64,000 bases of DNA from Marinobacter lipolyticus (GCF_018424605.1 NZ_QTKT01000006.1:124001-188000), one strand, 5' to 3'; counted from the first letter of the stretch, positions 17,247 through 26,756 are shown. The notes: generated by a model from the letters alone, not told the origin. Program-made: numbers and translations.

Positions 17247-18185
17247 TCAGCGAAAACGGCTCAGGAAATCCCGGTGTTGGCGCAGCGCGCGATCAATGCC
17301 GGTGGCGCGGAACCGCACCGCCTGACCCGGCAGACACTGGGCCAGGCGGCTTGCCGCCAGCGGCGTCAGGTTGCCCAGGCGTGGGTAACCACCGATGGTT
17401 TGCCGGTCGTTCAGTAGCACGATGGGTTGACCGTCCGGCGGCACCTGCACCGCGCCCAGTGAAATTCCCTCCGATATCAGAGAGTCAACGGCACAGCGAA
17501 GCGCCGGCCCGATCAGGCGAACGCCCATGCGGTCCGCCCGCTGGTCTACCCGCCACAGGGCATTGAAGGCCTCGAACAGGCTGCTGCCGGTAAAAGCCGC
17601 TATCTGTGCCCCGGGCAGCAGATCCAGGGTGGCGGTGTGGCGGTAATCCGGTTGTTCCCACTCCGGCGCTTGCCGTTCATCCCCAGTGGCCTCCGACCGG
17701 GTGATCGCCAATCTGTCACCGCTGCGCAGGCTGCTGCCCTGACCGTCAAATCCGCCGAGCTGCTCCCTCGTAACGCTGGCTACACTGCCCAGCACCGCCG
17801 TGCCCCGAAACCCGCCGGAAACAGCAAGATAGGCCCGCAGGCCGCTGACCGGCGCGGAAAAGCTCAGGACATCGCCGGACCTGATGACAAGCGTCCGCCA
17901 CCTTGGGGCGGGTTGCTGGTTGTGGCGGATGCCGAGATCGGCGCCGGTCAGTGCGATGGTCATATCCCGTTCAGCGACCAGTTCCAGACCGCCAAAGGTC
18001 ACTTCCAGTACCGCCGCGCCCCAGTCGTTGCCCGTCAGCCGGTTGGCCCAGGCCCAGGCGTGTAAATCCGCCGGCCCGCCCTGGGTAATGCCGAGGTGTC
18101 GCACCCCGAAGCGCCCGGCGTCCTGCAGCAGGGCCAGGGGGCCGGCGCGGGCGACGCGGAAGCCGCTGATCATGGTGTTGCTCAT
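17247..18185 (-). CDS. pxpC: 5-oxoprolinase subunit PxpC (KipA family)
   Basis: A 312-residue subunit of the prokaryotic ATP-dependent 5-oxoprolinase, which opens 5-oxo-L-proline to glutamate. The N-terminus RAGPLALLQDAGRFGVRHLGITQGGPADLHAW is the conserved start of the biotin-dependent-carboxyltransferase-like (AHS2) domain, and GGYPRLGNLT near residue 265 is the second conserved element. It is the last gene of a pxpA-pxpB-pxpC operon; its start overlaps the pxpB stop by four bases (ATGA), so translation is coupled. 5-oxoproline forms spontaneously from glutamine and glutamate, so the complex is a housekeeping salvage enzyme. Confidence 0.93.
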   Translation of the reverse strand: MSNTMISGFRVARAGPLALLQDAGRFGVRHLGITQGGPADLHAWAWANRLTGNDWGAAVLEVTFGGLELVAERDMTIALTGADLGIRHNQQPAPRWRTLVIRSGDVLSFSAPVSGLRAYLAVSGGFRGTAVLGSVASVTREQLGGFDGQGSSLRSGDRLAITRSEATGDERQAPEWEQPDYRHTATLDLLPGAQIAAFTGSSLFEAFNALWRVDQRADRMGVRLIGPALRCAVDSLISEGISLGAVQVPPDGQPIVLLNDRQTIGGYPRLGNLTPLAASRLAQCLPGQAVRFRATGIDRALRQHRDFLSRFR

Positions 18186-18907
18186 GGGGCTGACGCCGGC
18201 GCGGTGGGCGTGGTGTCGCCACCCAACTGCTCGAATGTGGACTGATCCACCGCCACAAAGCGTACCCGGTCTCCGACCCGCAGCAGGCTGAGGCCGTCGC
18301 GATGGCGGTCAAACAGACGGGCCGGCGTGCGGCCAATCAGGTTCCAGCCACCGGGCGTAACCAGTGGGTAGGCGGCGGTTTGCCGGCCTGCAATCGCCAC
18401 GCTGCCGGCGGGCACCTGCTGACGCGGCGTGTCCAGGCGCGGGCAGACCAGCGCGTCATCCAATAAACCCATGAACGCGAAGCCGGGCGCGAACCCCAGC
18501 GCAAACACGCAGTAGTCGCGGTTGCTGTGCGCCTCGATGACGGCGGGCACAGAGAGCCCGGAAAGCTCGGCGACCCGTGGCAGGTCGGGGCCGGTTTGCA
18601 GGTCATACCAGGTGGGCAGCTCGTGTAGCGTTCCGCCGGCATCGGCCTCCACGGGTTCCAGCCGGCCCAGTAGTTCGATCAGTTGCTGCCTCGCCTCGCA
18701 TGGGCTGATCCGCAGCGGGTCGAACACCACCAGCAAGGTGGTGTAGGACGGCACGAGATCCACCAGCATGTCGCCGAAGGCCGTCTCGCAGTCCCTGGTC
18801 AGGGCGGCCAGCCACGCCAGGTTGCTTTCCTCAATGCGATCGAACAGCCGGATCATCCAGCTGTCCAGGCCGGCCCGCTCGAGGCAGGGCAAAGGCGCCG
18901 GTTTCAT
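18182..18907 (-). CDS. pxpB: 5-oxoprolinase subunit PxpB (KipI family)
   Basis: A 241-residue AHS1-domain protein, partner of PxpC. Recognisable parts are [12 protein letters not shown] (about 54-65), [19 protein letters not shown] (about 132-150) and [27 protein letters not shown] (about 165-190), the last being the most conserved KipI segment. In Bacillus the homologue KipI also inhibits the sporulation kinase KinA; here the adjacent pxpA and pxpC point to the metabolic role. It overlaps both neighbours by four bases, consistent with stoichiometric synthesis. Confidence 0.93.
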   Translation of the reverse strand: MKPAPLPCLERAGLDSWMIRLFDRIEESNLAWLAALTRDCETAFGDMLVDLVPSYTTLLVVFDPLRISPCEARQQLIELLGRLEPVEADAGGTLHELPTWYDLQTGPDLPRVAELSGLSVPAVIEAHSNRDYCVFALGFAPGFAFMGLLDDALVCPRLDTPRQQVPAGSVAIAGRQTAAYPLVTPGGWNLIGRTPARLFDRHRDGLSLLRVGDRVRFVAVDQSTFEQLGGDTTPTAPASAP

Positions 18908-19659
18908 GCGGGCTGACTAAGCGCGTTCAGCATTTGGCGAATGGCGCGCACCGAGGCCACGGATTCGGCATTGTCCCCGTGCACGCACAGGGTGTCAGCC
19001 TCCAGTATCAGGTCACTACCGTCGCTTGTGGTCAGCGGTTGCCCGGTGGCGATGCGCCGGGCCTGGTCGAGGATGAGTTCCGGTTCATGGTGAACGGCGC
19101 CGGGCTGTGCGCGGGAAACAAGCCGCCCGGCGCCGTCGTAGGCGCGGTCAGCGAAGGCTTCAAACCAGAGGGTAATGCCCTGCTCGCGGGCCAGATCGCG
19201 CAGCGTGGTGGTGTCGCGGGTGGCCAGGGTCATCAGCGGCAGGTTCGCGTCGAACGCGCGGATAGCACGGGTAACGGCGATGAATACCTCCGGGTCGCGC
19301 ACCATATCGTTATACAGCGCCCCGTGGGGTTTGACGTAGCGAAGCTCGCTGCCTTCGGCGCGGCACATGGCCGCCAGTGCGCCCACCTGATACAGCACCA
19401 GGTTCTCGATTTCCGTCGGTGAGCAGGCCACAGAACGTCGGCCGAAGCCGACCAGGTCCGGATAGGCCGGGTGGGCGCCGATTCCGACCGCATGCTCAGC
19501 CGCCAGGCGAACGGTGCGCCGCATGACGTCGGGATCGGAGGCGTGAAAGCCGCAGGCAATGTTGGCAAGGTCAACGTGCGGCATCACCTCGTGATCCAGC
19601 CCCATCACCCAGGGCCCGAAGCTCTCGCCCATGTCGGCATTCAGCAGTAAAGATTTCAT
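18904..19659 (-). CDS. pxpA: 5-oxoprolinase subunit PxpA (LamB/YcsF family)
   Basis: A 251-residue subunit and first gene of the pxpABC operon. It shows the family start [13 protein letters not shown] (residues 4-16), the [13 protein letters not shown] block (about 34-46), [15 protein letters not shown] (about 62-76) and the C-terminal [10 protein letters not shown] (about 229-238). These conserved Asp/His residues form the TIM-barrel-like active site that carries out ATP-dependent ring opening with PxpBC. GAGGGAGC precedes the ATG. The operon is divergent from efpL, so the short gap 19660-19748 must hold both promoters. Confidence 0.93.
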   Translation of the reverse strand: MKSLLLNADMGESFGPWVMGLDHEVMPHVDLANIACGFHASDPDVMRRTVRLAAEHAVGIGAHPAYPDLVGFGRRSVACSPTEIENLVLYQVGALAAMCRAEGSELRYVKPHGALYNDMVRDPEVFIAVTRAIRAFDANLPLMTLATRDTTTLRDLAREQGITLWFEAFADRAYDGAGRLVSRAQPGAVHHEPELILDQARRIATGQPLTTSDGSDLILEADTLCVHGDNAESVASVRAIRQMLNALSQPA

Positions 19660-19748
19660 GGTGCTCCCTCTGTCTCTCTCGATTCTCGCACGGCTTCATG
19701 ATATATCAGCAACCCTATTGTCCCATTTTTCGTTTGGAAGCTTCAGCT

Positions 19749-20315
19749 ATGCCCAAAGCCAGTGAAATCAAGAAGAATTCCGCCGTCGAATACGAAGGCC
19801 GCGCTTACTTTGTGAAGGATATCGAACGTTCGGTTCCCCAGGGCCGTGCCGGAGGCAGCCTTTACCGCATGCGGATGTACGACGTGGTCACCGGCGCCAA
19901 ACTGGACGAGACATTCAAGGACTCGGACATGCTGAACCTGGCGGATCTGGTGCGCCGCCCGGTTTCGTTTTCCTATTCCGACGGTGACGAATTCGTGTTC
20001 ATGGATACCGAGGATTTCACCCAGTACAGCCTTAACCGCGACGGCATTGCCGATGAGCTGCTGTTCATCAGTGAAGATACCCAGGGCCTGATGGTCGTTC
20101 TGGTCAGTGACGCGCCGGTCGCGCTGGACCTGCCCCCCACGGTGGATCTTGAGATCGAGGAAACCGATCCGTCGGTCAAGGGCGGTTCCGCTACCGCGCG
20201 CACCAAGCCTGCCAGGCTGACTACCGGGCTGGTGATCCAGGTGCCGGAGCATATTTCCACCGGTGACCGGATCAAGATCAACGTGGAAGAGCGCCGCTTT
20301 CTGGGTCGGGCCTGA
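19749..20315 (+). CDS. efpL: Elongation factor P-like protein EfpL (YeiP)
   Basis: A 188-residue three-domain EF-P paralogue that rescues ribosomes stalled on proline-rich or other difficult sequences. The KOW-like N-domain carries the [24 protein letters not shown] loop (about 24-47). An arginine sits at the tip where EF-P has a modified lysine, as known for EfpL, so no lysyl modification should be needed. The OB domains II and III follow, ending in [17 protein letters not shown]. The ATG at 19749 fits the family start; an upstream in-frame ATG at 19698 would add 17 unrelated residues. A thioesterase gene starts five bases after the stop. Confidence 0.92.
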   Translation: MPKASEIKKNSAVEYEGRAYFVKDIERSVPQGRAGGSLYRMRMYDVVTGAKLDETFKDSDMLNLADLVRRPVSFSYSDGDEFVFMDTEDFTQYSLNRDGIADELLFISEDTQGLMVVLVSDAPVALDLPPTVDLEIEETDPSVKGGSATARTKPARLTTGLVIQVPEHISTGDRIKINVEERRFLGRA

Positions 20316-20320
20316 GTGTT

Positions 20321-20836
20321 ATGAGTGATCGCGTTTCTCGACCTGTCTCCAGACCTGTCTCCAGACCCGTTTCCGCGTCCGCCATCGAGAAGCACGTCTA
20401 CAAGGTGTTTCCCAACGACATGAATGCCCACAACACCGTGTTCGGGGGCATGATCATGGCCAAGTGCGACCGCCTGGCATTGGTGGTGGCGGAGCGTCAT
20501 TCCGCCCACGTCTGTGTCACCGCGGCGGTGGACTCCATTCATTTCCGCGCCCCGGCCAAAGGCAACGATACCTTGCTGTTCAGTCTGTCGCTGAATCGCA
20601 GCTGGGGGTCTTCCATGGAAATTGGCGCGCGGGTGGAAGCGGAGAACAGTTACACCGGCGACGTTCGCCATATTCTCTCGGCGTTTTTCACCTTCGTGGC
20701 GCTTGATGAGAATGACAAGCCGGTGGACGTGCCCGCGGTGTTGCCGGAAACGGACGAGCAGAAGCGACGCTTCGACAACGCCGAGATCCGCCGTGAAGGT
20801 CGCCTGGAAACCCGCAAGAAGCTATCCGGCCGCTAG
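20321..20836 (+). CDS. Acyl-CoA thioesterase, hotdog fold (YciA-like)
   Basis: A 171-residue cytoplasmic thioesterase that hydrolyses acyl-CoAs. The hotdog core starts at about residue 24. NDMNAHNTVFGGMIMAKCD (about 32-50) carries the catalytic Asn/Asp and the helix-start FGG; VDSIHFRAPAKGNDTL and GSSMEIGARVEAENSYTG complete the pattern. Unusually, residues 7-18 are three perfect RPVS repeats, encoded by three near-identical 12-base units at 20339-20374 ahead of the folded domain. An alternative start after the repeats would be ATG-poor. It follows efpL closely and converges with the Lrp regulator. Confidence 0.85.
   Translation: MSDRVSRPVSRPVSRPVSASAIEKHVYKVFPNDMNAHNTVFGGMIMAKCDRLALVVAERHSAHVCVTAAVDSIHFRAPAKGNDTLLFSLSLNRSWGSSMEIGARVEAENSYTGDVRHILSAFFTFVALDENDKPVDVPAVLPETDEQKRRFDNAEIRREGRLETRKKLSGR
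20339..20374 (+). repeat. In-frame 12-bp tandem repeat, three copies
   Basis: Units at 20339-20350, 20351-20362 and 20363-20374 (consensus agacctgtctcc) each encode Arg-Pro-Val-Ser. The third copy has two transitions. They lie in the disordered N-terminus of the thioesterase gene, so copy-number changes would keep the frame. Confidence 0.8.
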
Positions 20837-20839
20837 ATC

Positions 20840-21292
20840 CTACAGCCCTGCATCCCGGACATTCTCCATGACCACGAAGGTGCTGGTCTGCAGAACGTGG
20901 GGCAGGGCGGATATCTCCTCACCGAGTACCTGGCGGTATTCCGCCATGTTGCCGGTCCGCACCTTCAGCAGGTAATCGAAATTCCCGGCAATCATATGGC
21001 ACTGCTCAACCGCTGAAATCTGCTTGACGGCGGTATTGAACGCCGCCAGCGCGTCACTGCTGGTGTCGTTGAGGGTGACCTGGGCAAAGGCGATATGGCT
21101 TTGCCCCAGCTTGGTCTGATTCACCAGCGCAGTGTATCCGGTCACATAGCCCTGCTCCTCCAGCCGCCGCATTCGAACCTGACACGGGGTTTTTGAAAGG
21201 CCCACCCGTGACGCCAGCTCGGTGATGGTGATGCGTGCGTTCTTCTGCAACTCACGAATGATGGAGTGATCGATGCGGTCAAGTTCGAACAT
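20840..21292 (-). CDS. putR: Lrp/AsnC family regulator, likely PutR
   Basis: A 150-residue regulator with an N-terminal winged helix-turn-helix (LDRIDHSIIRELQKNARITITELASRVGLSKTPCQVRMRRLE, summarised as residues 4-45) and a C-terminal RAM/ligand-binding domain with the GNFDYLLKV core at about 103-111. It is divergent from putA, 344 bases away. In many alpha- and gammaproteobacteria such a gene (PutR) activates putA in response to proline. Here PutA lacks the DNA-binding domain that self-regulates E. coli PutA, which makes a separate regulator expected. The assignment rests on family plus context; the domain itself does not reveal the effector. Confidence 0.85.
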   Translation of the reverse strand: MFELDRIDHSIIRELQKNARITITELASRVGLSKTPCQVRMRRLEEQGYVTGYTALVNQTKLGQSHIAFAQVTLNDTSSDALAAFNTAVKQISAVEQCHMIAGNFDYLLKVRTGNMAEYRQVLGEEISALPHVLQTSTFVVMENVRDAGL

Positions 21293-21635
21293 GGGCTCTG
21301 GTCCTGGGTACTGAAAGTCGGTTCCGCCATCCTGATCTTATGTCGCCCCGGGGTCGTAACTCCCCGAAAGCGCGCACTGTTTACGCAAGCGGGCAAGTCC
21401 TTGTCAGGGGCGCTATGCTTATCAGTGTGAGCTTAAGGTACCGTAAAGGTTTACAGGTTACCGGTATGCGCAGTTTAAGGTGTTTTTCCTGAAAGATTAA
21501 CTTTATCTGAGAAATAGATAAATTTTTATTCATTAAAAAAGCCGAATTGACGCGTCAAACCGGGTCTTACAGTGAAAACGTCTTTGTTGTAATCGGTAGA
21601 ATGCGGCAAAGACAAACAACTGAGAGGGTACATCT
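21293..21635. promoter_or_regulatory. putR-putA intergenic control region with two dyads
   Basis: This 343-base non-coding gap is AT-rich for the window. It holds TTTATCT-N7-AGATAAA at 21502-21522, a size and base content that fit an Lrp-type site, and the perfect 12-base palindrome TTGACGCGTCAA at 21547-21558. Both lie within 135 bases of the putA start. A TGTAAT hexamer at about 21588-21593 could be a -10. Nothing else coding was seen. Confidence 0.55.
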
Positions 21636-24600
21636 ATGAGACCGCAGCAATCAGTGACTCCCGAGCTTGCAGACAGCCGGCAGGCCCTTCGTGATTACTA
21701 CCTTGCGGATGAATACACGGTCATCCGCGAGATGATTGCTGGCGCTCAGTTGTCTCAGACCGAGCGAGACGCCATCTCCGCGCGCGCCGCGGACCTGGTT
21801 CGCAGTGTCCGCAGCAATGCGAAGTCCACCATCATGGAGAAGTTCCTGGCAGAGTACGGCCTCACCACCAAAGAGGGGGTGGCGCTAATGTGCCTCGCAG
21901 AAGCGCTTCTGCGTGTGCCGGATAACCTGACCATTCATGAGCTGATTGAAGACAAGATCACCTCCGGTGCCTGGGGCGCCCACGTGGGCAAGGCGTCGTC
22001 GCCACTGATCAACACCGCCACCGTTGCGCTGCTGATGACCAGTAACCTGCTCAAGGATTCCGAGCGCAACACGGTGGGCGACACCCTGCGCAAGCTGCTC
22101 AAACGGTTTGGCGAGCCGGTGATCCGCACCGTGGCCGGTCAGGCAATGAAGGAAATGGGCCGCCAGTTCGTGCTTGGTCGCGATATCGACGAAGCGCAGG
22201 ACGAAGCCAAAGAGTACATGGAGAAGGGCTACACCTATTCCTATGACATGCTCGGCGAAGCCGCACGCACCGATGACGATGCCCAGCGGTATTTCGACTC
22301 CTATTCCAATGCCATCGACAGTATTGCGAAAAGCTGCAAGGGCGATGTGCGCAAGAACCCGGGCATTTCCGTCAAGCTCTCGGCGCTGCTCGCGCGCTAC
22401 GAGTATGGCAACAAGGAACGGGTGATGAATGAGTTGCTGCCCCGGGCTAAAGAGCTGATGAAGAAAGCGGCGGCGGCAAACATGGGATTCAATATCGATG
22501 CCGAAGAGCAGGATCGTCTGGATCTGTCACTGGATGTGATCGAGGCGCTGGTGGCCGATCCTGAACTGGCCGGCTGGGATGGCTTCGGCGTTGTGGTCCA
22601 GGCGTACGGCAAGCGGGCGGCGTTTGCCCTCGACTGGCTCTATGGGCTGGCTGAAAAGCACGATCGGCGGTTCATGGTGCGTCTGGTCAAGGGTGCCTAT
22701 TGGGACGCGGAAATCAAGCGTGCCCAGGTGATGGGCCTCGATGGTTTCCCGGTGTTTACCCGCAAGGCCTGCAGCGATGTGTCGTTTCTGTCCTGCGCCA
22801 CCAAGCTGCTGAACATGACGGACCGCATCTATCCCCAGTTTGCCACTCACAATGCCCATTCGGTGTCGTCCATTCTTGAGATGGCGCAGATCAAGGGCGT
22901 GGACAACTACGAATTCCAGCGCCTGCACGGCATGGGCGAATCGCTGCATGACGAGGTGCTGAAAGTGAGCGGCGTGCCGTGCCGCATCTACGCGCCGGTT
23001 GGTCCCCACAAGGATCTGCTTGCCTATCTGGTACGACGCCTGCTGGAGAACGGCGCCAACAGCTCCTTCGTGAACCAGATTGTCGACACCAGTATCACCC
23101 CGGAAGAGATTGCCAAGGATCCGATTCTCAGCGTCGAGGAGATGGGCAGTAAAATCTCCAGCAAGGCAATCGTGCATCCGTTCAGCTTGTTCGGCGAACA
23201 GCGTCGAAACTCCAAAGGCTGGGACATTACCGATCCGGTGACGGTCGAAGAGATTGATGCCGGGCGTGATGCCTATCGGGATCATCGCTGGAAAGGCGGC
23301 CCGCTGATAGCCGGTGAGGCCAGCGGCGGCGAGGTTCAGGTGGTGCGTAACCCAGCCAACCCGGACGATCTGGTCGGTCACGTGACCCAGGCCTCCGAAG
23401 CCGATGTGGATACCGCCATCACGGCGGCAGCAGCCGGATTCCGGGCCTGGGCAGACACCCCGGTGGAAGAGCGTGCCGCCTGCGTTCGGAAAGTGGGTGA
23501 CCTCTACGAGGAACATGCCTACGAGCTGTTTGCACTGACCACCCGCGAGGCGGGCAAATCCCTGCTGGATGCCGTTGCCGAGATCCGCGAGGCAGTGGAC
23601 TTTTCCCAGTATTACGCCAACGAGGCGGTCCGCTACAAGAATAGTGGCGAAGCCCGCGGCGTGATGTGCTGCATCTCGCCGTGGAACTTTCCGCTGGCGA
23701 TCTTTACCGGCCAGATCCTGGCCAACCTTGCCGCTGGCAACACCGTGCTCGCCAAGCCCGCCGAGCAGACTTCGCTGCTGGCTGTTCGAGCGGTGGAGTT
23801 GATGTATGAGGCCGGCATCCCGCGGGACGCCATCCAGCTGTTGCCCGGCACCGGTGCCACCGTGGGCGCGGCGCTGACCTCCGATGCCAGGGTCAGCGGC
23901 GTGTGTTTCACCGGGTCCACGGCCACCGCCCAGCGCATCAACAAGGCGATGACCGAGAATATGGCGCCGGATGCACCGCTGGTGGCCGAAACGGGCGGCC
24001 TGAACGCCATGATTGTGGATTCCACCGCGTTGCCGGAACAGGTGGTGCGGGACGTCCTCGCGTCCTCCTTCCAGAGCGCCGGCCAGCGTTGCTCGGCACT
24101 GCGCATGCTTTATGTGCAGAAAGACATTGCCGATCACCTGCTGGAAATGCTCTATGGCGCCATGGAGGAACTGGGCATTGGTGACCCGTGGCAGCTGTCC
24201 ACCGACGTAGGCCCGGTGATTGATGAAAACGCCCGCAAGAAAATCGTTGATCATTGCGACGAGTTCGAGCGCAAAGGCCGCCTGCTGAAAAAGCTGGAGG
24301 TGCCGGAGAAAGGGTTGTTTGTCTCACCGGCGGTGCTGGGCGTCAGTGGCATTGAAGAACTTGAGGAGGAAATCTTCGGGCCGGTGCTGCACGTGGCCAC
24401 CTTCGAGGCCAAAAACATCGACAAGGTCGTTGATGACATCAACGCCAAGGGGTATGGCCTGACGTTTGGTATTCACAGCCGGGTGGATCGCCGTGTGGAG
24501 CGCATTGCCAGCCGCATCAGGGTGGGCAACACCTACGTCAACCGTAACCAGATCGGCGCCATCGTCGGCTCTCAGCCTTTTGGCGGCGAAGGGCTGTCCG

Positions 24601-25265
24601 GCACCGGCCCGAAGGCCGGTGGCCCGCAGTACGTGCGCCGGTTCCTGAAGGGCGACACCGTTGAGCGCCCGGCCGAGGCCGGCGCGAAAACGATCGATAT
24701 CAAAAAACTGGAAAGCCTGATTGGCAGCCTTCGGGATCAGCAGTCGCCGAAGCCGGAAGCGCGCATCGAAGCGCTGACGCCGGTGTTCGGCCAGGTGCCT
24801 GCGCCGCTGGATGCCGAGGCGGAGGAGTTGCCGGGCCCAACCGGCGAGCTTAACCGCCTGAGCAATCACGCCCGGGGCGTGGTGCTGTGCCTGGGGCCGG
24901 ATAAGCAGACTGCGCTGGAACAGGCGGCGACGGCGCTGTCCCAGGGTAACAAGGTGGTGGTGATCGCGCCGGAAGTGGAAGATACCGTCGCCGAGGCAGC
25001 AAAAGCCGGCCTGCCCGTGGTGGGCGTTAACGGTTTGCTGGAGCCCGCCGCGCTGGAACAGGCCCGGGGTTTCACCGCCGTGGTGAGCTGTGCCGAGCAG
25101 TCGCTGCTGCGCGCGTACCGTGAGGCGCTGGCGAAGCGTGACGGTGCGCTGTTGCCGCTGATCACCGAACACACCCTGGATCAGCGCTTCGTGATCGAGC
25201 GCCACCTGTGTGTGGATACTACCGCCGCCGGTGGTAACGCCAGCCTGATTGCTGCCTCGGAGTAA
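21636..25265 (+). CDS. putA: Bifunctional proline dehydrogenase / L-glutamate gamma-semialdehyde dehydrogenase PutA
   Basis: A 1209-residue enzyme that oxidises proline to glutamate at the inner face of the membrane, passing electrons from FAD to quinone and then reducing NAD+. The N-terminus has no ribbon-helix-helix DNA-binding domain. The PRODH barrel shows RLVKGAYWD (about 347-355) and the substrate-binding RRLLENGANSSF (about 466-477). The aldehyde dehydrogenase part spans about 560-1010, with general base Glu785 in AETGG and catalytic Cys819 in GQRCSA. Residues beyond about 1060 form the C-terminal ALDH-like domain of long PutAs, which seals the substrate tunnel. The divergent Lrp-type gene is the likely activator. 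Confidence 0.96.
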   Translation: MRPQQSVTPELADSRQALRDYYLADEYTVIREMIAGAQLSQTERDAISARAADLVRSVRSNAKSTIMEKFLAEYGLTTKEGVALMCLAEALLRVPDNLTIHELIEDKITSGAWGAHVGKASSPLINTATVALLMTSNLLKDSERNTVGDTLRKLLKRFGEPVIRTVAGQAMKEMGRQFVLGRDIDEAQDEAKEYMEKGYTYSYDMLGEAARTDDDAQRYFDSYSNAIDSIAKSCKGDVRKNPGISVKLSALLARYEYGNKERVMNELLPRAKELMKKAAAANMGFNIDAEEQDRLDLSLDVIEALVADPELAGWDGFGVVVQAYGKRAAFALDWLYGLAEKHDRRFMVRLVKGAYWDAEIKRAQVMGLDGFPVFTRKACSDVSFLSCATKLLNMTDRIYPQFATHNAHSVSSILEMAQIKGVDNYEFQRLHGMGESLHDEVLKVSGVPCRIYAPVGPHKDLLAYLVRRLLENGANSSFVNQIVDTSITPEEIAKDPILSVEEMGSKISSKAIVHPFSLFGEQRRNSKGWDITDPVTVEEIDAGRDAYRDHRWKGGPLIAGEASGGEVQVVRNPANPDDLVGHVTQASEADVDTAITAAAAGFRAWADTPVEERAACVRKVGDLYEEHAYELFALTTREAGKSLLDAVAEIREAVDFSQYYANEAVRYKNSGEARGVMCCISPWNFPLAIFTGQILANLAAGNTVLAKPAEQTSLLAVRAVELMYEAGIPRDAIQLLPGTGATVGAALTSDARVSGVCFTGSTATAQRINKAMTENMAPDAPLVAETGGLNAMIVDSTALPEQVVRDVLASSFQSAGQRCSALRMLYVQKDIADHLLEMLYGAMEELGIGDPWQLSTDVGPVIDENARKKIVDHCDEFERKGRLLKKLEVPEKGLFVSPAVLGVSGIEELEEEIFGPVLHVATFEAKNIDKVVDDINAKGYGLTFGIHSRVDRRVERIASRIRVGNTYVNRNQIGAIVGSQPFGGEGLSGTGPKAGGPQYVRRFLKGDTVERPAEAGAKTIDIKKLESLIGSLRDQQSPKPEARIEALTPVFGQVPAPLDAEAEELPGPTGELNRLSNHARGVVLCLGPDKQTALEQAATALSQGNKVVVIAPEVEDTVAEAAKAGLPVVGVNGLLEPAALEQARGFTAVVSCAEQSLLRAYREALAKRDGALLPLITEHTLDQRFVIERHLCVDTTAAGGNASLIAASE

Positions 25266-25280
25266 GCGGAGGAGGCGACG

Positions 25281-25646
25281 ATGGCAACCGCAGCCGGCAA
25301 ACTGGTGGTGTTCTACGATGGCTCCTGCCCGGCCTGCATCAAGGACCGGCGCTGGTACGAAAAGCTGGCGAGCAAGACCGGGGAGTCGGTTGAGTGGCTG
25401 GACATTACCGGGCGTGACGAACAATTGCGGCAGGAAGGCATTGACCCGGTCAAAGCGCTGCGCGAACTGCACGTCAAGGATGAGCAGGGCAGGGTGCACC
25501 GGGAAATGGACGCTTACATTCTGCTGATGTCCCGCGTATGGGTACTGAAACCGCTGGCATGGCTGATCGGCCTGCCAGTGATCCGGCCCACTCTCGCGTC
25601 GCTATACCACCGCTGGGTGGCGAAGCGCCTGGGTGACACTCCGTAG
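25281..25646 (+). CDS. DCC1-like thiol-disulfide oxidoreductase (DUF393)
   Basis: A 121-residue protein with the DUF393 signature VVFYDGSCPACIKDRRWY at residues 9-26. The motif here is CPAC, so both cysteines of a CxxC redox pair (17 and 20) are present. The conserved D-x-x-I and the C-terminal W-x-L-x-x-L-P helix pattern (WLIGLPVIRPTL) are also seen. The family is thought to act in thiol-disulfide exchange; partners are unknown. It starts 15 bases after the putA stop with GGAGG just upstream, so it is probably co-transcribed with putA. Confidence 0.85.
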   Translation: MATAAGKLVVFYDGSCPACIKDRRWYEKLASKTGESVEWLDITGRDEQLRQEGIDPVKALRELHVKDEQGRVHREMDAYILLMSRVWVLKPLAWLIGLPVIRPTLASLYHRWVAKRLGDTP

Positions 25647-25662
25647 CCGGGCAGGTCTTTTT

Positions 25663-26367
25663 TCAGTTGCTGGCGTAGCGTTCGTGAAGAATGCTGACTC
25701 TTTCCACGTAGGCTTTGGTCTCGGCGTAGGGGGGAATCCCGCCGTAGCGGCCGACGGCGCCGGGCCCGGCGTTGTAGGCGGCCGTGGCGAGCCGGGTGTC
25801 GCCGCCAAACCGTTCGAGCATGCGCGCCAGGTAATTGGCCCCGCCTCGTATATTTTCCGCTGCGTTCATGGCGTTGTTGACGGCCAGTTCCTGCGCCGTT
25901 GCAGGCATCAGCTGCATCAGCCCCTGGGCGCCTTTGGGGGAAATGGCGGCGGCATTGAAGGCGGATTCTGCGTGGATGACGGCGCGTACCAGGGCCGGGT
26001 CGACCCCGTACTGGCGGGCCGCGGCCTCGATTTCACTGCGGTAGGGTTTGACGAATAGCGGCGTCGTTCTCCAATCCACTTTGGAGTTGGGGTCACAGGC
26101 ATAGCAGTGGAAACGGATTACTTTGAACTCGGAGCCATCGGGTCGGCTACTGCTGTAGGCCATGACGCCGTTTTGATCGCGGTAGCTGTACACCACTTCG
26201 GTTTTGCTGGAGGCGCGAGGCCGGCTGCTGCTCTGGATGTTGGTGTATTCCACCGTGCCATCGGGATGCACCACACGCTTCACGTTATCGGCATTCGCCG
26301 GGGAGCTGGTCAGTGCCAGCCAAGCGGTCGCCAGAAGGACGGTGGGGAACAATCTACTGCTGGTCAT
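25663..26367 (-). CDS. Lytic transglycosylase with SLT domain and DUF4124 N-terminus
   Basis: A 234-residue periplasmic muramidase. A signal peptide (1-26) is followed by a DUF4124-like beta module ([16 protein letters not shown], about 29-44), a second similar strand pair, then an SLT (goose-lysozyme-like) domain from about 108. Catalytic Glu134 lies in [23 protein letters not shown] (about 147-158) and [10 protein letters not shown] (about 199-208) complete the family motifs. It cleaves the MurNAc-GlcNAc bond to leave anhydroMurNAc. It converges with the DUF393 gene. A CYAC pair at about 88-91 may form a disulfide. Confidence 0.9.
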   Translation of the reverse strand: MTSSRLFPTVLLATAWLALTSSPANADNVKRVVHPDGTVEYTNIQSSSRPRASSKTEVVYSYRDQNGVMAYSSSRPDGSEFKVIRFHCYACDPNSKVDWRTTPLFVKPYRSEIEAAARQYGVDPALVRAVIHAESAFNAAAISPKGAQGLMQLMPATAQELAVNNAMNAAENIRGGANYLARMLERFGGDTRLATAAYNAGPGAVGRYGGIPPYAETKAYVERVSILHERYASN

Positions 26368-26529
26368 TACGCTCTCACGTCTGCCCTGAATCGTGTGCTA
26401 CGGTCTCGTGCAAGTATACGCGCTTGTGAGGGCTGTGAAATGTAACGGTTAGTGTCGGAGCCCGCAAATGTGATGCGGTTGCCAGTCAAGGTGGATAGAA
26501 GTTTGAAACATGGCTGGGGGAGACGGGGG

Positions 26530-26567
26530 TGCCAACTGCTCTTGCCGGAATGCGTGAGCAGTTGGCA
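26530..26567 (-). terminator. Hairpin downstream of DUF1328 gene
   Basis: A perfect 12-bp inverted repeat, TGCCAACTGCTC (26530-26541) and GAGCAGTTGGCA (26556-26567), with a 14-base loop, lies 13 bases after the DUF1328 stop. No U tract follows on the minus strand, so it may protect the transcript 3' end or act as a repeat rather than a classic terminator. Confidence 0.5.
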
Positions 26568-26579
26568 GGGATAACTTAA

Positions 26580-26756
26580 CTAGACTTTGGGACCTTTACC
26601 TCGCATGGCGTTAACTACCAGCGATATCACCAGAAGCGCGAGAAAGATGAAGAACAGAATTTTCGCGATGCCGGCCGCGGTACCCGCGATCCCTCCAAAG
26701 CCTAATACGCCGGCAATGATGGCGATGATGAGACACACTACAGCCCAATAGAGCAT
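26580..26756 (-). CDS. DUF1328 small membrane protein (YtjA family)
   Basis: A 58-residue inner-membrane protein with two helices, [22 protein letters not shown] (described as residues 1-22) and about 28-48, and a short basic tail GKGPKV. The start MLYWAV and the [21 protein letters not shown] core are typical of DUF1328. E. coli YtjA is of unknown function. The ATG at 26754-26756 has an ideal AAAGGAGG upstream, so the longer frame to 26816 is not needed. Family members are often stress-induced; nothing here shows it. Confidence 0.9.
   Translation of the reverse strand: MLYWAVVCLIIAIIAGVLGFGGIAGTAAGIAKILFFIFLALLVISLVVNAMRGKGPKV

Noticed and set aside
22527-24254. Long open frame of 575 codons on the minus strand inside putA
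   Set aside because: It is antisense to a well-supported gene, His/Gly/Arg-rich with no domain, and typical of GC-rich codon-position bias.
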